From Mansonella perstans (Eukaryota > Nematoda > Chromadorea > Rhabditida > Onchocercidae): DNA of 52,612 bases. Under the pieces are notes generated by a model. The model was not told the DNA's origin. It worked only from the letters and a program-made list of their open reading frames with translations, and did not search any database. Where the stretch lies: contig JBAMDO010000305.1 in assembly GCA_037074765.1 (NCBI GenBank), positions 1 through 52,612 on the forward strand, in the 5' to 3' direction. Below, piece after piece: positions 36,363-49,324 of this stretch (within the stretch, counting starts at the first letter, position 1; each line of letters begins with the position of its first letter). A program made the position numbers and the translations under genes.

Positions 36363-38037
36363 CAGTCGGAATTTGACATTAATACTGATTATGTGTGCAA
36401 ATTTAACTGAAAGGTAAACATTTCGAATTCAAAATAATAATAATATAATATTTCAGATAAACAAAATATTTAATGGACAAGATTGCTTTTACGACTTGTT
36501 CCTTTATGCATATTTATCTTTAAAAATAACCAATAATTTTTCAAATAGAACTTTGTTTCTATGCTATAAACTACAATTTCCTCTCTGCCAATATCAATGC
36601 AATAATATAGGCCAAAAAGTATCAGCAATGGTACTTTCATTCGTAACAAATCCATCAAGTATTGGAAGAAATGAGGAATGCATTGTATATTCACTGAGAT
36701 GGTGAAGAAACAAATGCGCTGGTCTGCTTTAGTGTGTCTCGGAAACAACAGCCATTCGTTCGGTATGCGAGCAATGGTGCTGCTATTTCTTGTAATCTAT
36801 TACTGCAGGATACTGAATGGGTTTCCTTGAAACCGATGGTCTATTGGACCGCGATCTTTGTTTCAAATACTTCTATATGCTAAATTAGAATTATGCGCTT
36901 TAAAATTATACATATTTTAATGTTGATTAATTTGCTAAATTTCTTATATGGATGAAATGAGAAGGCAAACATTTCATATTGAAATAGCCCATAGGTAATT
37001 AAGAAGTTCATGCGATGAAATAAACCACTGATTAAGGACAAAGTAGCAATTTTTAATTCAAATGTTTCAAATTTATCTGAATTATATACCAATTACAGCA
37101 AAGCGGCAAAGAATTAGTACTGTAAAATTATATTGACTTATCTGCTTATTGTAAAGTTATTACGGTAAAAAATTCTGATTTGAAATGTTTTACCTGATAG
37201 AAAGTAATAATAAATTAGTTGTTAGTACTACATAAAGATTAATCAATCTGGTAATTATTGTGCATAATAATGGTAAATGATTGTTAAATGACCAGATTCA
37301 ATCATGCATTGATTCGTATTAGTAATCCTTCGACAAATGATTGAGAAATTGAAGGTATAGTACTGTGAGGAAGAAATGTAGGTTTAACATCTTAATCACA
37401 GTTTTAAAGTTCGGAAAATGAAAATTTAAGAGAGTGAGTAAATTTGATAGAAGACTCTGGTAACATTGGTGTCATATGCATTTGTCATTTGTTCATTTTT
37501 ACTACCACCGGCCAATTCAGCCATTTTACTTGTCAATTTATTGTTCCTTGATGTATTTCTTGAAGATTTAGCAATAATGATTCCAACAGCTATTGGACAA
37601 TTGATTAAAATCGGTGAAATTTCTTTTTAATCAAAAGAAAAATGAATAAGAAATAAGTGCTGTATCTTAAAATTATTATTATTTATTAACATTAGGGAGT
37701 TAAATTTGATTTAATTTCAGCTCAATCAGTCGATACCTTCTTATTTCAATTTTTCTCCTTCGTTTTTTATTTTTATTTTATTTTCTCTCTTTGTTAATTA
37801 AAGATTTCATTTTGCAACCCTTTGAGTATCATTTTCTCATTTCATTAAAAATTTGAAATGATTATTGTCATTATTCTGATTTTCGTAATTATTGTTATGA
37901 TCAATGCTGTTGTTGTTAATAACATTGATATTATTTTTCTTCCATTGCTATTCTTATAAACTTATGAATTTGTGCTCTTGGTAATAATTAAACAAATAAG
38001 TTTTTGGATTACTTTAAAATTGTTCAGGCGAACATTA
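36363..38037. repeat. Extra 1.67-kb internal duplication in array period 1
   Basis: The segment from CAGTCGGAATTTGACATT (36363) to the next occurrence (38038) contains the family-A ORF block, the AATTTTTAATTCAAATG block and the ..GTCATATGCATTTGTC.. block, then repeats. Period 2 goes directly from the equivalent of 36363 to the hairpin block. The end of period 3 (52.3 kb) again follows the 36.4-37.4 kb path, so this extra piece seems to recur. Confidence 0.75.
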
Positions 38038-38916
38038 TCAGTCGGAATTTGACATTAATACTGATTATGTGTGCAAATTTAATTGAAAAACTGAAAGGTA
38101 AGCATTTCAAATTCAAAATAATAATAATATCATTTCAGATAAACAAAATATTTAATGGACAAGATTGCTTTTACGACTTGTTCCTTTATGCATATTTATC
38201 TTTAAAAATAACCAATAATTTTTCAAATAGAACTTTGTTTCTATGCTGTAAACTACAATTTTCTCTCTGCCAATATCAATGCCATAATAAAGGTCAAAAA
38301 GTATCAGCAATGGTATTTTCATTCGTAACAATCCATCAAGTATTGGAAGAAATGAGGAATGCATTGTATATTCATTGAGATGGTGAAGAAACAGATGCGC
38401 TGGTCCGCGCTTTAGTGTGTCTCGGAGACAACAACCGTTGGTATACGAGCAATTGTAATATTTCTTACTGCACGATACTGAATAGGTTGCCTTGAAACCG
38501 ATGGTGTATTGGACCGCGATTTTTGTTCCAAATACATCTATATGCTAAATTAGAATTATGCGCATTAAAATTATACATATTTCAATGTAACTTGATTAAA
38601 TTGCCAAAGCAAACATCTCATATTGAAACAGCCCATAGGTAATTAAGAAGTACATGAGATGAAGCCTGAAATAAACCACTGATTAAGGACAAAGTAGCAA
38701 TTTTTAATTCAAATGTTTCAAATTTATCTGAAGTATATATCAATTACAGCAAAGTGGCAAAGAATGCGAAAGATTAGAGTTGATTCGGTTTACACAACAT
38801 TTGAAATAATTTGTAAATATAAGTCCGTTAAATAACAAGAAATAACTATTTAATCAGAGAATCGCAGTTTCTTCCAAGAACGCTTAAATATAGCTAATTT
38901 AATTGCTTATGAATGT

Positions 38917-39018
38917 ATACCAGCATTAGGATTATTATACACTAATCACCTTAATGAAATCTTTAATGTCTAGTCATTTCTTACCAAGCGATAAATAGTT
39001 CTAATGCTGGTATAACCT
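38917..39018. repeat. Hairpin element, copy 1
   Basis: TATACCAGCATTAGGATTAT and, about 60 bp on, ATAGTTCTAATGCTGGTATA form a stem of about 20 bp with few mismatches. It lies just before the start of array period 2. Same element as 45915-46012. Confidence 0.7.
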
Positions 39019-39699
39019 CAGGAAAAACAGAAAATTGAAAAGTGAAAATTGAAAAAAAAAACAGAAAATTGAAAAAAACTACATTTACTTCTTCCTTTTT
39101 TTTGCACAAGAATTATTTTGCCCATTTTTTAATTATTTCCAGTGAAAGTTTGGAAGCTTACCATAAAATGGTTCAGTCATTTTATCTTTGCTTCGATTTC
39201 TTTCAACAGAACTTTGTTTCTATGCTATAAACTACAATTTCTTCTGCCAATATCAATGCAACAATAAAGGTCAAAAAGTATCAGCAATGGTATTTTCATT
39301 CGTAACAATCCATTAAGTATTGAAAGAAATGAGGAATGCATTATATATTCATTGAGATGGTGAACAAACAGATGCGCTGGTCTGCTTTAGTGTGTCTCGG
39401 AGACAACAGCCATTCGTTCGGTATGCGAGCAACCGTGGAATTTCTTGTAATCTTTACTGTAGGATACTGAATGGGTTTCCTTGAAACCGATGGTCTATTG
39501 GACCGCGATTTTTGTTTCAAATACTTCTATATGCTAAATTAGAATTATGCGCATTAAAATTATACATATTTCAATGTAACTTGATTAATTTGCCAAATTT
39601 CTTACATAGATGAAATGAGAAGGCAAACATTTCAGCCCATTGTTAATTAAGAAGTTCATGAGATAAAGCCTGAAATAAACCACTGATTAAGGGTAAAGT

Positions 39700-40624
39700 T
39701 GTCGCGAAAATCATAACGCGAAATTCCCAATAGGGTTTAAATCTGATTGTATTAACGTCTTTTATGAGCCATCTAATTAATCTCGTAATGTTTAATCTCT
39801 TTGTTGTAGTCTACCTAACATCCAGCTACAAGCTGTCAAACTCTTTCCTACCATAAACTAACAAAGAGGCAGCTGCAACTAATATCTTATTAAACACAGC
39901 CACCGTGCCGAAATCCTTTGTTTGATGATAATGCTTACATGCAATATACAAGCAACATGAATGCTTTAATCATGTCCAGACTAATTGGCATGAATCCAAG
40001 CTTCTCCTATCAAATATCACTCATTTACTACTCATCATGATCTTTAACCATTATAGTCTCCACCTCATCTTCACACCATATATAAACTGTTAAATCTTCA
40101 ACATGCATCACTTAATGCGCTCAACAGTTCCAGACTGGTTGGTATCTATTCATTTCCTCCCTTTTTATTATATCACTTTTTATTATACGATTTACTTCGC
40201 GTTTTGTGTATTACTTCGCGTTTCGTGTATTATCATTATAAATTAGTGTTTGTTAATGTTATTAATAAACGATTTAATTACCCAAATTTGAGGTGTGATA
40301 ACAATCCAACTCAAATCCCCACAATTCATTCAATTCGATTCTACGTAGATAACTCAGGCAACAGTTTAAATAACCAAGTTTGAGGTTATCCCACAATTCA
40401 ACGCAGATAACTCAACAAGAAGTTTAAATAACCAAGTTTGAGGTTATCCCACAATTCAAGCAGATAACTCAACACAACGTTTAATAACCAAGTTTGAGGT
40501 TATCATAATCAAATCAGCATTCTCCACTACACATACACAATTAAGTGTACCATCAACACAATTTCTAAACAAACTTTAGGAAACACTAACCATAAATTGA
40601 CCACTCATAAAAACTTCCACGACA
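39700..40624 (+). mobile_element. Solo LTR with perfect target-site duplication
   Basis: A 925-bp insertion beginning TGTCGCGAAAATCATAACGC and ending ..TTCCACGACA, flanked by identical 5-bp AAAGT (39695-39699 and 40625-40629). The other array periods read CTGATTAAGGACAAAGTAGC uninterrupted here. It has a TATA motif (CATATATAAACTG near 40076), a polyadenylation-like AATAAAC and ..TTTAATTACCCAAATTTGAG near 40265. No gag/pol sequence is present, so it is a solo LTR. TG..CA ends and a 5-bp duplication fit BEL/Pao or Gypsy elements; the family is not settled. Confidence 0.9.
40350..40510 (+). repeat. Minisatellite inside the LTR
   Basis: Three tandem copies of a roughly 62-bp unit containing AATAACCAAGTTTGAGGTTA and CAGATAACTCAA lie within the 3' part of the 39.7-kb LTR. 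The 12.0, 12.3 and 29.2-kb relatives have only one copy of this motif. Confidence 0.8.
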
Positions 40625-41054
40625 AAAGTAGCAATTTTTAATTCAAATGTTTCAAATTTATCTGAACTATATATCAGTTACAGCAAAGCGGCAAAGAATT
40701 AGTACTGTAAAATTATATTGACTTATCTGCTTATTGTAAAGTTATTACAGTAAAAAATTCTGATTTGAAGTGTTTTACCTGATAGAAAGTAATAATAAAT
40801 TAGTTGTTAGTACTACATAAAGATTAATTAATCTGGCAAATATTGTGCATAATAATGGTAAATGATTGTTAAATGACTAGATTCAATCATGCATTGATTC
40901 GTATTAGTAATCCTTCGACAAATGATTGAGAAATTGAAGGTATAACGTACTGTGAGGAGAAGAAATGTAGGTTTAACATCTTAATCACAGTTTTAAAGTT
41001 CGGAAAATGAAAATTTAAGAGAGTGAGTAAATTTGATAGAAGACTCTGGTAACA

Positions 41055-41237
41055 TTGGTGTCATATGCATTTGTCATTTGTTCATTTTTACTACCACCAG
41101 CCAATTCAGCCATTTTACTTGTCAATTTATTGTTCCTTGATCTGTTTCTTGAACATTTAGCAATAACGATTCCAACAGCTATTGGACAATTGATTAAAAT
41201 GGTGACATTTCTTTTAAATCAAAAGAAAAATGAATAA
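41055..41237 (+). other. Repeated short ORF, family B
   Basis: A 60-codon ORF (SYAFVICSFLLPPANSAILL..) that is hydrophobic throughout, nearly identical to 47693-47875. Related sequence lies at 32490-32660 and 37450-37620, where the frame is broken. The opposite strand is open as well and reads a charged peptide (MAELA[D/G]G[N/S]KNEQMTNAY), which looks at least as protein-like. Neither strand shows a clear start context or splice structure, so coding status is open. Confidence 0.3.
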
Positions 41238-42412
41238 GAAATAAGTGATGTATCTTAAAATTATTATTATTTATTAACATTAGGGAGTTAAATTTGATTT
41301 AATTTCAGCTCAATCAGTCGATACTTTCTTATTTCAATTTTTCTCCTTTGTTTTTTATTTTTATTTTATTTTCTCTCTTTGTTAATTAAAGATTTCATTT
41401 TGCAACCCTTTGAGTATCATTTTTCTCATTTCATTAAAATTTTGAAATTGATTATTGTCATTACTCTGATTTTCATAATTATTGTTATGATCAATGCTGT
41501 TGTTGTTAATAACATTAATATTGTTTTTCTTCCATTGCTATTCTTATAAACTTATGACTTTGTGCTCTTGGTAATAATTAAACAAATAAGTTTTTTGGAT
41601 TACTTTAAACTTACTCAGGCGAACATTATCAGTCGAAATTTGACATTAATACTGATTATGTTTGCAAATTTAATTGAAAAACTGAAAGGTAAGCATTTCG
41701 AATTCAAAATAATAATAATATCATTTCAGATGGACAAAATATTTAATGGACAAGATTGCCTTTACGACTTGTTCTTTTATGCATATTTATCTTTAAAAAC
41801 AACCAATAATTAATACTGATTGTTTAGGTATGCTTTAGCGCTGCATATTTAATTATTTCGGAACCAATTTAAAAAATTACACTTAAATGCATTAATGAAT
41901 TCTTTTGTTATCGTAATTTTCTTCTTTCGCGTAAAATCTTGATTAATTTGCAAGATTTGAAAAGAAGAATGCAAAATAACAAAAGGAAATTAGATTACTT
42001 ATTATATTCAATTAATGTAATTGGCAATGAAATAAATTAAACAAAATGTTTTGGCGTGAAATTATTCCGTCACCGCTGTTATTGCCTTCACTGTTACTGT
42101 TATAATTATTATCATTATCGTCTTTATCTCCTGAATAATATTATAATAACTTGAGTTAGCTTTTAATTTTCATTCAGTTTAAAATCATTGGATACTTTTA
42201 CTTTTATTATTCAAATAAAGATACAAATGTTACATAATTAAAAATTTGAATTCAGAATTTTAGGTTTTATTGGAAAAAATGCAGAAAAAATGAAAGTTCA
42301 ATCATTTAAAAAAAACTATCAACCAATAGAAAAGCAAAGGAATTAATATTTGCTAAAATTATTTCCATTCTTTTTTTTAAAAACCATTTGCATTTTTTGA
42401 CATATCGAGATA

Positions 42413-42685
<273 letters not shown>

Positions 42686-45600
42686 TCAAATCGATTATAT
42701 TGAAATCTTGTTTTTCCTATTCTGAAAAAAGCAGATTATATCAAATACTCGATTTCGCTAAATCTCTAATTCATCATGTAAGAGCGATCTTGGCGTATTC
42801 GGATTATTGCGTTTAAATTGAGGATAATAGCATTTATAATGAATCTAATTTTATGTATTTTCGAAGAATTCTTCTTGGATGAACAAATCGTCGGAATTAG
42901 AAAAATTTACTTCTAATCCATTCCACTGTAAGACTTTCGTATAAAACTTGAAATGAAATTTTGCATCAGCTCTAAAAGCATTTTTCATGAAAGCATTAAG
43001 TAAACATTGCCATTAATGTCGATTAACCATTAACCAAAGTTATTTTGTTTCCAAAGCAATATATTACTGAAAACTAACTATTTTTCTGAATCTTACTTTT
43101 GAAATAACTGAATTAAATTTTTTTTTGGTACTCCAATTTCAGCGGCAACCAATTTATCGAAACACTGCAATGAAAAACTTTAAATGGCAAAATATTGCTG
43201 TATCCAATGAGAGAATGAATTGTTATTCTTTTTTAAATCGAATTACATCGAAAAGTCTGCTATGATCATTGCTAAAAGTGATAAGCTGTGAGTGAATATG
43301 AAAGACATAATGAATTGTTTTGTTTTTAAATCAGTTCCCGCCTGGATTTTGACTACTGAAAAATCAAATTTATGCCAATGCTGAAATCTAAAAAGGTAGA
43401 ATGCTGAATCGGAATCTTAGCCAACGAAAAGTTTCCAAAAACGTTTTGCGCTTGATAGGTTCTAATTAATTAATTTAAAAACAATTATTAAGACCTTTTC
43501 AGTCAAAACCTGGCACACGCACCTTCTAAGACCTGCTGAACACTTTTTCTAATCTCAAATTCCAAGCATTTTCTTCAACAACGAACAAGGCAATGATGGA
43601 ACTATTGATGGTTTAAGAAATAAAAACTGTTGCCTTTAAATTTCGACAAGGAAACCAGTGAGTGAAGTTTATTTTATATTATAAACGTTTTCGAACGGTC
43701 CCGTTTTTTTGTTTTGCGACCTGTTTGTTCTTCCGCATTTCTTAGTCGGATCCAAAAGAATGGATTGAGAAGGATAAATGCAAAAAATTGATGCAAAAGA
43801 TGAATTATTCACTTACCCATAACAAGTTGTCACAAATTCCCGGATCTCGTTTCGAATAAATGATTGTCTTTTCTTCAATTTAAAACACTTCTTAAGTTTT
43901 AATTTCTCCAAATTTTTCATCATTTGGTTTTTTGTTTTTAAATGCAAATAAAATAAATAAGCAGCGGCATTAGAGGAAATTGAAGGAACTTTTTTAAATT
44001 GTATTGCTACGTATTTGTTAACGTCAGATAATGTTTGATGGTATTCGAAATTGCACCTTATATATCAAAAATTCTTGAAACGATAGGAGAAAATAATACG
44101 AGGAAGGTTACCACGGAGAATACGACTCTAGTTGGTATGTTTCAGTGAAATTATTTGGTCTTTATTAAGATGTTAGCTGTTAACCAGAATATTTCATTTT
44201 ACTCTCAGATATACTGCGCTTTCTTCTTTGTTGCTTCTCTGAACAATTCCATGCGAACGGATAGATTTTGAAATGCGAGATATGAAATAGTATGTCAACC
44301 AACATGTCAACCAACACACTTCACCAATCTGTCGTTTTATTTTTTCCTCGTCTTAACAACAATTTCTGGCCACTATTACATTTTCAGTTTTCACTAATCT
44401 ATCAAAAGCGAGCAGACAAAAGAAGTACACAAATTCAATCATTTCAAAACAAATTGACACTCAAAAGATAAAATATTAATTTAAAAACATTGTAATTTTT
44501 TATCAAAACCGATTTGAGAGCAAAAAAGGAGGAACAAAAATAGAAAAGGAAAGCAATTTCATGTAGCATGCACATTATTGTGAGCTATTTTCGTTTATTG
44601 TTACTTTTTACCAATAATTTATTTCGATAGAATGTCATTAGTAAGTCTCGTTTTGCTATATCAGTGTTACGTGGGGTAATTAATTCTTCAATAATAATCT
44701 TTCAGTATCATTTTTCTCATTTCATCAAAATTTGAAATTGATTAATTTAAAGGTAAAAAATTCTGATGAATAATATCAGAATTAGAAATCAAAAGAGTTC
44801 TAATTGATTTTCTATATTTTTTTTTCCAGTTTGGTGTGTTGGAATTTATTTGTTACTTTCTAAGATGTCAACATTTTTACATCTGTGGTTGTGATATTTG
44901 TTGAAAAGCGAAGATCCGGTAACAAAGTGTACGCTTGCGTATTAAATGCGAAAAAGATTATTCGAAAGCAATGGCGTACTACGTTACCTGCCGCTTCCAA
45001 TAGCATTATCAGTCGGAATTTGACATTAATACTGATTATGGTGCAAATTTAACTGAAAGGTAAACATTTCGAATTCAAAATAATAATAATATCATTTCAA
45101 ATAAACAAAAAAATTTAATAGACAAGATTGCTTTTACGACTTGTTCCTTTATGCATATTTATCTTTAAAAATAACCAATAATTTTTCAAATAGAACTTTG
45201 TTTCTATGCTATAAACTACAATTTCCTCTCTGCCAATATCAATGCAATAATATAGGCCAAAAAGTATCAGCAATGGTACTTTTATTCGTAACAAATCCAT
45301 CAAGTATTGGAAGAAATGATGAATGCATTGTATATTCATTGAGATGGTGGAAAAAAGAGATGTGCTGGTTTGCTTTAGTGTATCTCGGAGACAACAACCA
45401 TTCGCCCGGTATGCGAGCAATCTAGTGAATTTCTTTAAACCATAAATGCAGCATACTGAATGGGTTTCCTTGAAACCGATGGTATATTGGACCGCTATTT
45501 TTGTTTCAAATACTTCTATATGCTAAATTAGAATTATGCGCTTTAAAATTATACATATTTTAATGTTGATTAATTTGCTAAATTTCTTACATAGATGAAA

Positions 45601-45914
45601 TGAAAAGGCAAACATCTCATTGAAACAGCCCATAGATAATTAAGAAGTTCATGAGATGAAGCCTGAAATAAACCACTGATTAAGGACAAAGTAGCAATTT
45701 TTAATTCAAATGTTTCAAATTTATCTGAACTATATATAAATTACAGCAAAGAGGCAAAGAATGCGAATGGTTATAGTTGATTCGATTTATACAACATTTG
45801 AAATAATTTGTAAATTTAAGTCCGTTAAATAACAAGAAATAACTATTTAATCAGAGAATCGCAGTTTCTTTCAAGAACGCTTAAATATTGCTAATTTAAT
45901 TACTTATGAATATA

Positions 45915-46012
45915 TACCAGCATTAGAATTATTATACACTAATCGCCTTAATGAAAACTTTAATGCCTTGTCATTTCTTACCAAGCGATAAATAATTCTA
46001 ATGCTGGTATAT
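45915..46012. repeat. Hairpin element, copy 2
   Basis: TATACCAGCATTAGAATTAT at the left and ATAATTCTAATGCTGGTATA at the right form a perfect 20-bp inverted repeat around about 55 bp. It lies before period 3 as copy 1 does before period 2. The stem stays paired in both copies although the bases at its inner end differ (G in copy 1, A in copy 2). Confidence 0.75.
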
Positions 46013-49000
46013 ATTCACTTCAGAATTAATTAAATTAAAAAATTCTATTTAATTAAATGCATTTCTTTGTCTGGATTTTTGAAACTTTAAGAAAAACAGA
46101 AAATTGAAAAGTATTAACTACATTTACTTCTTCCTTTTTTTTGCACAAAAATTGTTTTGTGCATTTTTTAAGATTTTTTATTCTATGCGTTTTTTTTGAA
46201 ATAAAAATAACATAATAAGATCATTATTATGCACGTTTGGTGCAATTAAAGATTCAATTTAACATTACGAAATAAATATGTTACTTATGAATCCCAATCT
46301 TTTTCTGTTCTATTCATTCCAAAGACCAAAATGGTTTCATCTTTTTTTTGCGAAATAATTTTTTGATAAATACAAGTAATTAAAACTGAATATTTGGCTG
46401 AATGTTTTATCATTATTGCGAATTAAAATTTAAATGCAAAATTATAAGAATAATGAAAATTAATTTAGCAATGAATAAAAAAAAATCTGCTTGATCGAAA
46501 ATTTATTTGCATTCTTTTTGGCTAAAATTAACACACTACTTTTCATTTAAATGCTTCAAATTTATAATTAGTATTGAATTATTGTCTGATAGAATTTCAT
46601 GTTTTTAAACTATTGTAATTAGTTTTGCTACGCAAAATGATAATAAGGGTGTTGTAACAACAATGAAATTGAAGATTTGAGACAAAGGAATTATTTCCAG
46701 TGAAAGTTTGGAAGCTTACCATGAAATGGTTCAGTCATTTTATCTTTGCTTCGATTTCTTTCAACAGAACTTTGTTTCTATGCTGTAAACTTCAATTTTC
46801 TCTCTGCCAATATCAATGCAATAATAAAGGTCAAAAAGTATCAGCAATGGTATTTTCATTCGTAACAATCCATCAAGTATTGAAAGAAATGAGGAATGCA
46901 TTATATATTCATTGAGATGGTGAACAAACAGATGCGCTGGTCTGCTTTAGTGTGTCTCGGAGACAACAGCCATTCGTTCGGTATGCGAGCAATTGTGAAA
47001 TTTCTTGTAAAATCTGTTACTGCAGGATACTGAATGGGTTTCCTTGAAACCGATGGTCTATTGGACCGCGATTTTTATTTCAAATACTTCTATATGCTAA
47101 ATAAGAATTATGCGCTTTAAAATTATACATATTTTAATGTTGATTAATTTGCTAAATTTCTTACATAGATGAAATGAGAAGGCAAACATTTCATATTGAA
47201 ACAGCCCATAGGTAATTAAGAAGTTCATGCGATGAAACCTGAAATAAACCACTGATTAAGGACAAAGTAGCAATTTTTAATTCAAATGTTTCAAATTTAT
47301 CTGAATTATATACCAATTACAGCAAAGCGGCAAAGAATTAGTACTGTAAAATTATATTGACTTATCTGCTTATTGTAAAGTTATTACGGTAAAAATTCTG
47401 ATTTGAAATGTTTTACCTGATAGAAAGTAATAATAAATTAGTTGTTAGTACTACATAAAGATTAATCAATCTGGTAATTATTGTGCATAATAATGGTAAA
47501 TGATTGTTAAATGACCAGATTCAATCATGCATTGATTCGTATTAGTAATCCTTCGACAAATGATTGAGAAATTGAAGGTATAATGTACTGTGAGGAGAAG
47601 AAATGTAGGTTTAGCATCTTAATCACAGTTTTAAAGTTCGGAAAATGAAAATTTAAGAGAGTGAGTAAATTTGATAAAATACTCCGGTAACATTGGTGTC
47701 ATATGCATTTGTCATTTGTTCATTTTTACTACCACCGGCCAATTCAGCCATTTTACTTGTCAATTTATTGTTCCTTGATGTATTTCTTGAAGATTTAGCA
47801 ATAACGATTCCAACAGCTATTGGACAATTGATTAAAATGGTGACATTTCTTTTAAATCAAAAGAAAAATGAATAAGAAATAAGTGATGTATCTTAAAATT
47901 ATTATTATTTATTAACATTAGGGAGTTAAATTTGATTTAATTTCAGCTCAATCAGTCGATACCTTCTTATTTCAATTTTTATCCTTTGTTTTTTATTTTT
48001 ATTTTATTTTCTCTCTTTGTTAATTAAAGATTTCATTTTGCAACCCTTTGAGTATCATTTTTCTCATTTCATTAAAAGTTTGAAATTGATTATTATCATT
48101 ACTCTGATTTTCATAATTATTGTTATGATCAATGCTGTTGTTGTTAATAACATTAATATTATTTTTCTTCCATTGCTATTCTTATAAACTTATGAATTTG
48201 TGCTCTTGGTAATAATTAAACAAATAAGTTTTTTGGATTACTTTATCAGTCGGAATTTGACATTAATACTGATTATGTGTGCAAATTTAACTGAAAGGTA
48301 AACATTTCGAATTCAAAATAATAATAATATCATTTCAGATAAACAAAATATTTAATGGACAAGATTGCTTTTACGACTTGTTCCTTTATGCATATTTATC
48401 TTTAAAAACAACCAACAATTAATACTGATTGTTTAAGTACGCTTTAGTGCTGCATATTTAATTATTTCGGAACCAATTTAAAAAATTACACTTAAATGCA
48501 TTAATGAATTCTTTTGTTATCGTAATTTTCTTCTTTCGCGTAAAATCTTGATTAATTTGCAAGATTTGAAAAGAAGGATACAAAATAACAAAAGGAAATT
48601 AGATTATTATTATATCAATTAATGTAATTGGCAATGAAATAAATTTAACACAATGTTTTGGCGTAAATTATTCCGTCACCGCTGTTATTGCCTTCACTGT
48701 TACTGTCATAATTATTATCATTATCGTCTTTATCTCCAGAATTATATTATAATAACTTAAGTTAGCTTTTAATTTTCATTCAGTTTAAAATCATTGGATA
48801 CTTTTACTTTTATTATTCAGATAAAGATACAAATATAACACAATTAAAGTACCGAAAAATTTTTAATTGCTTTCAAACTTGAATTCAGAATTTTAGGTTT
48901 TATAGGAAAAATGCAGAAAAAATGAAAGTTTACAAATTCAATCATTTTAAAAAAACTGTCAACCAATAAAAAAGCAAAGGAATTAATTTTTGCTAAAATC

Positions 49001-49045
49001 ATTTCCATTTTTTGACATATCGAGATATCATCTTCAGAGTGCTCG

Positions 49046-49273
49046 TTACCTTTGCGACATTCCCCGTGCTCCGGCTGGTCCCGGGAGACCTGGCGTTCCC
49101 ATTGGTCCCCGTGGACCTGGCGGTCCGCGCGGTCCCTCCATTCCTCTTGGCCCCATTGCTCCCTGTTGTCCCATCGGTCCCGGTGGCCCTGGTGGTCCCG
49201 GTGGTGCTTGTATCTCAATTTCACTTGGTGTACAACAGATGGCGAGAGCTAAATATATTGTCCACTTCACCAT
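49046..49273 (-). CDS. Mini-collagen copy 3, small secreted Gly-X-Y protein
   Basis: A 75-residue ORF with the same signal peptide as copy 2 and a Gly-X-Y tract (residues 24-71, [18 protein letters not shown] ... [10 protein letters not shown]), ending MSQR. The end overlaps CAAAGGTAACGAG, a good 5' splice site, so the true protein may instead splice (at 49052, phase 2) to a downstream exon I could not identify. The upstream acceptor CTTTTTTCAG near 49315 is shared with copies 1 and 2. The tract differs from copy 2 by several in-frame changes that all keep Gly at every third position, which argues for selection on the protein. Confidence 0.75.
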   Translation of the reverse strand: MVKWTIYLALAICCTPSEIEIQAPPGPPGPPGPMGQQGAMGPRGMEGPRGPPGPRGPMGTPGLPGPAGARGMSQR

Positions 49274-49312
49274 ATTTCAAATCGATTATATTGAAATCTT
49301 GTTTTTCCTATT

Positions 49313-49324
49313 CTGAAAAAAGCA
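49313..49324 (-). promoter_or_regulatory. Conserved 3' splice site upstream of mini-collagens
   Basis: Reading the minus strand, CTGCTTTTTTCAG lies about 40 bases before the ATG in all three copies (also near 34100 and 42723). It fits either a spliced-leader acceptor or the end of a 5' UTR intron. Confidence 0.5.

Noticed and set aside
39700..40624. Promoter of an array gene rather than an LTR
   Set aside because: TG..CA ends, a perfect 5-bp target duplication and the empty site in sister copies identify an insertion.
48844..49224. Minus-strand [18 protein letters not shown].. overlapping mini-collagen copy 3
   Set aside because: It is the collagen tract read out of frame (Gly-Pro codons become His/Arg/Asp). 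It lacks a signal peptide, and equivalents in the other copies stop at different points.
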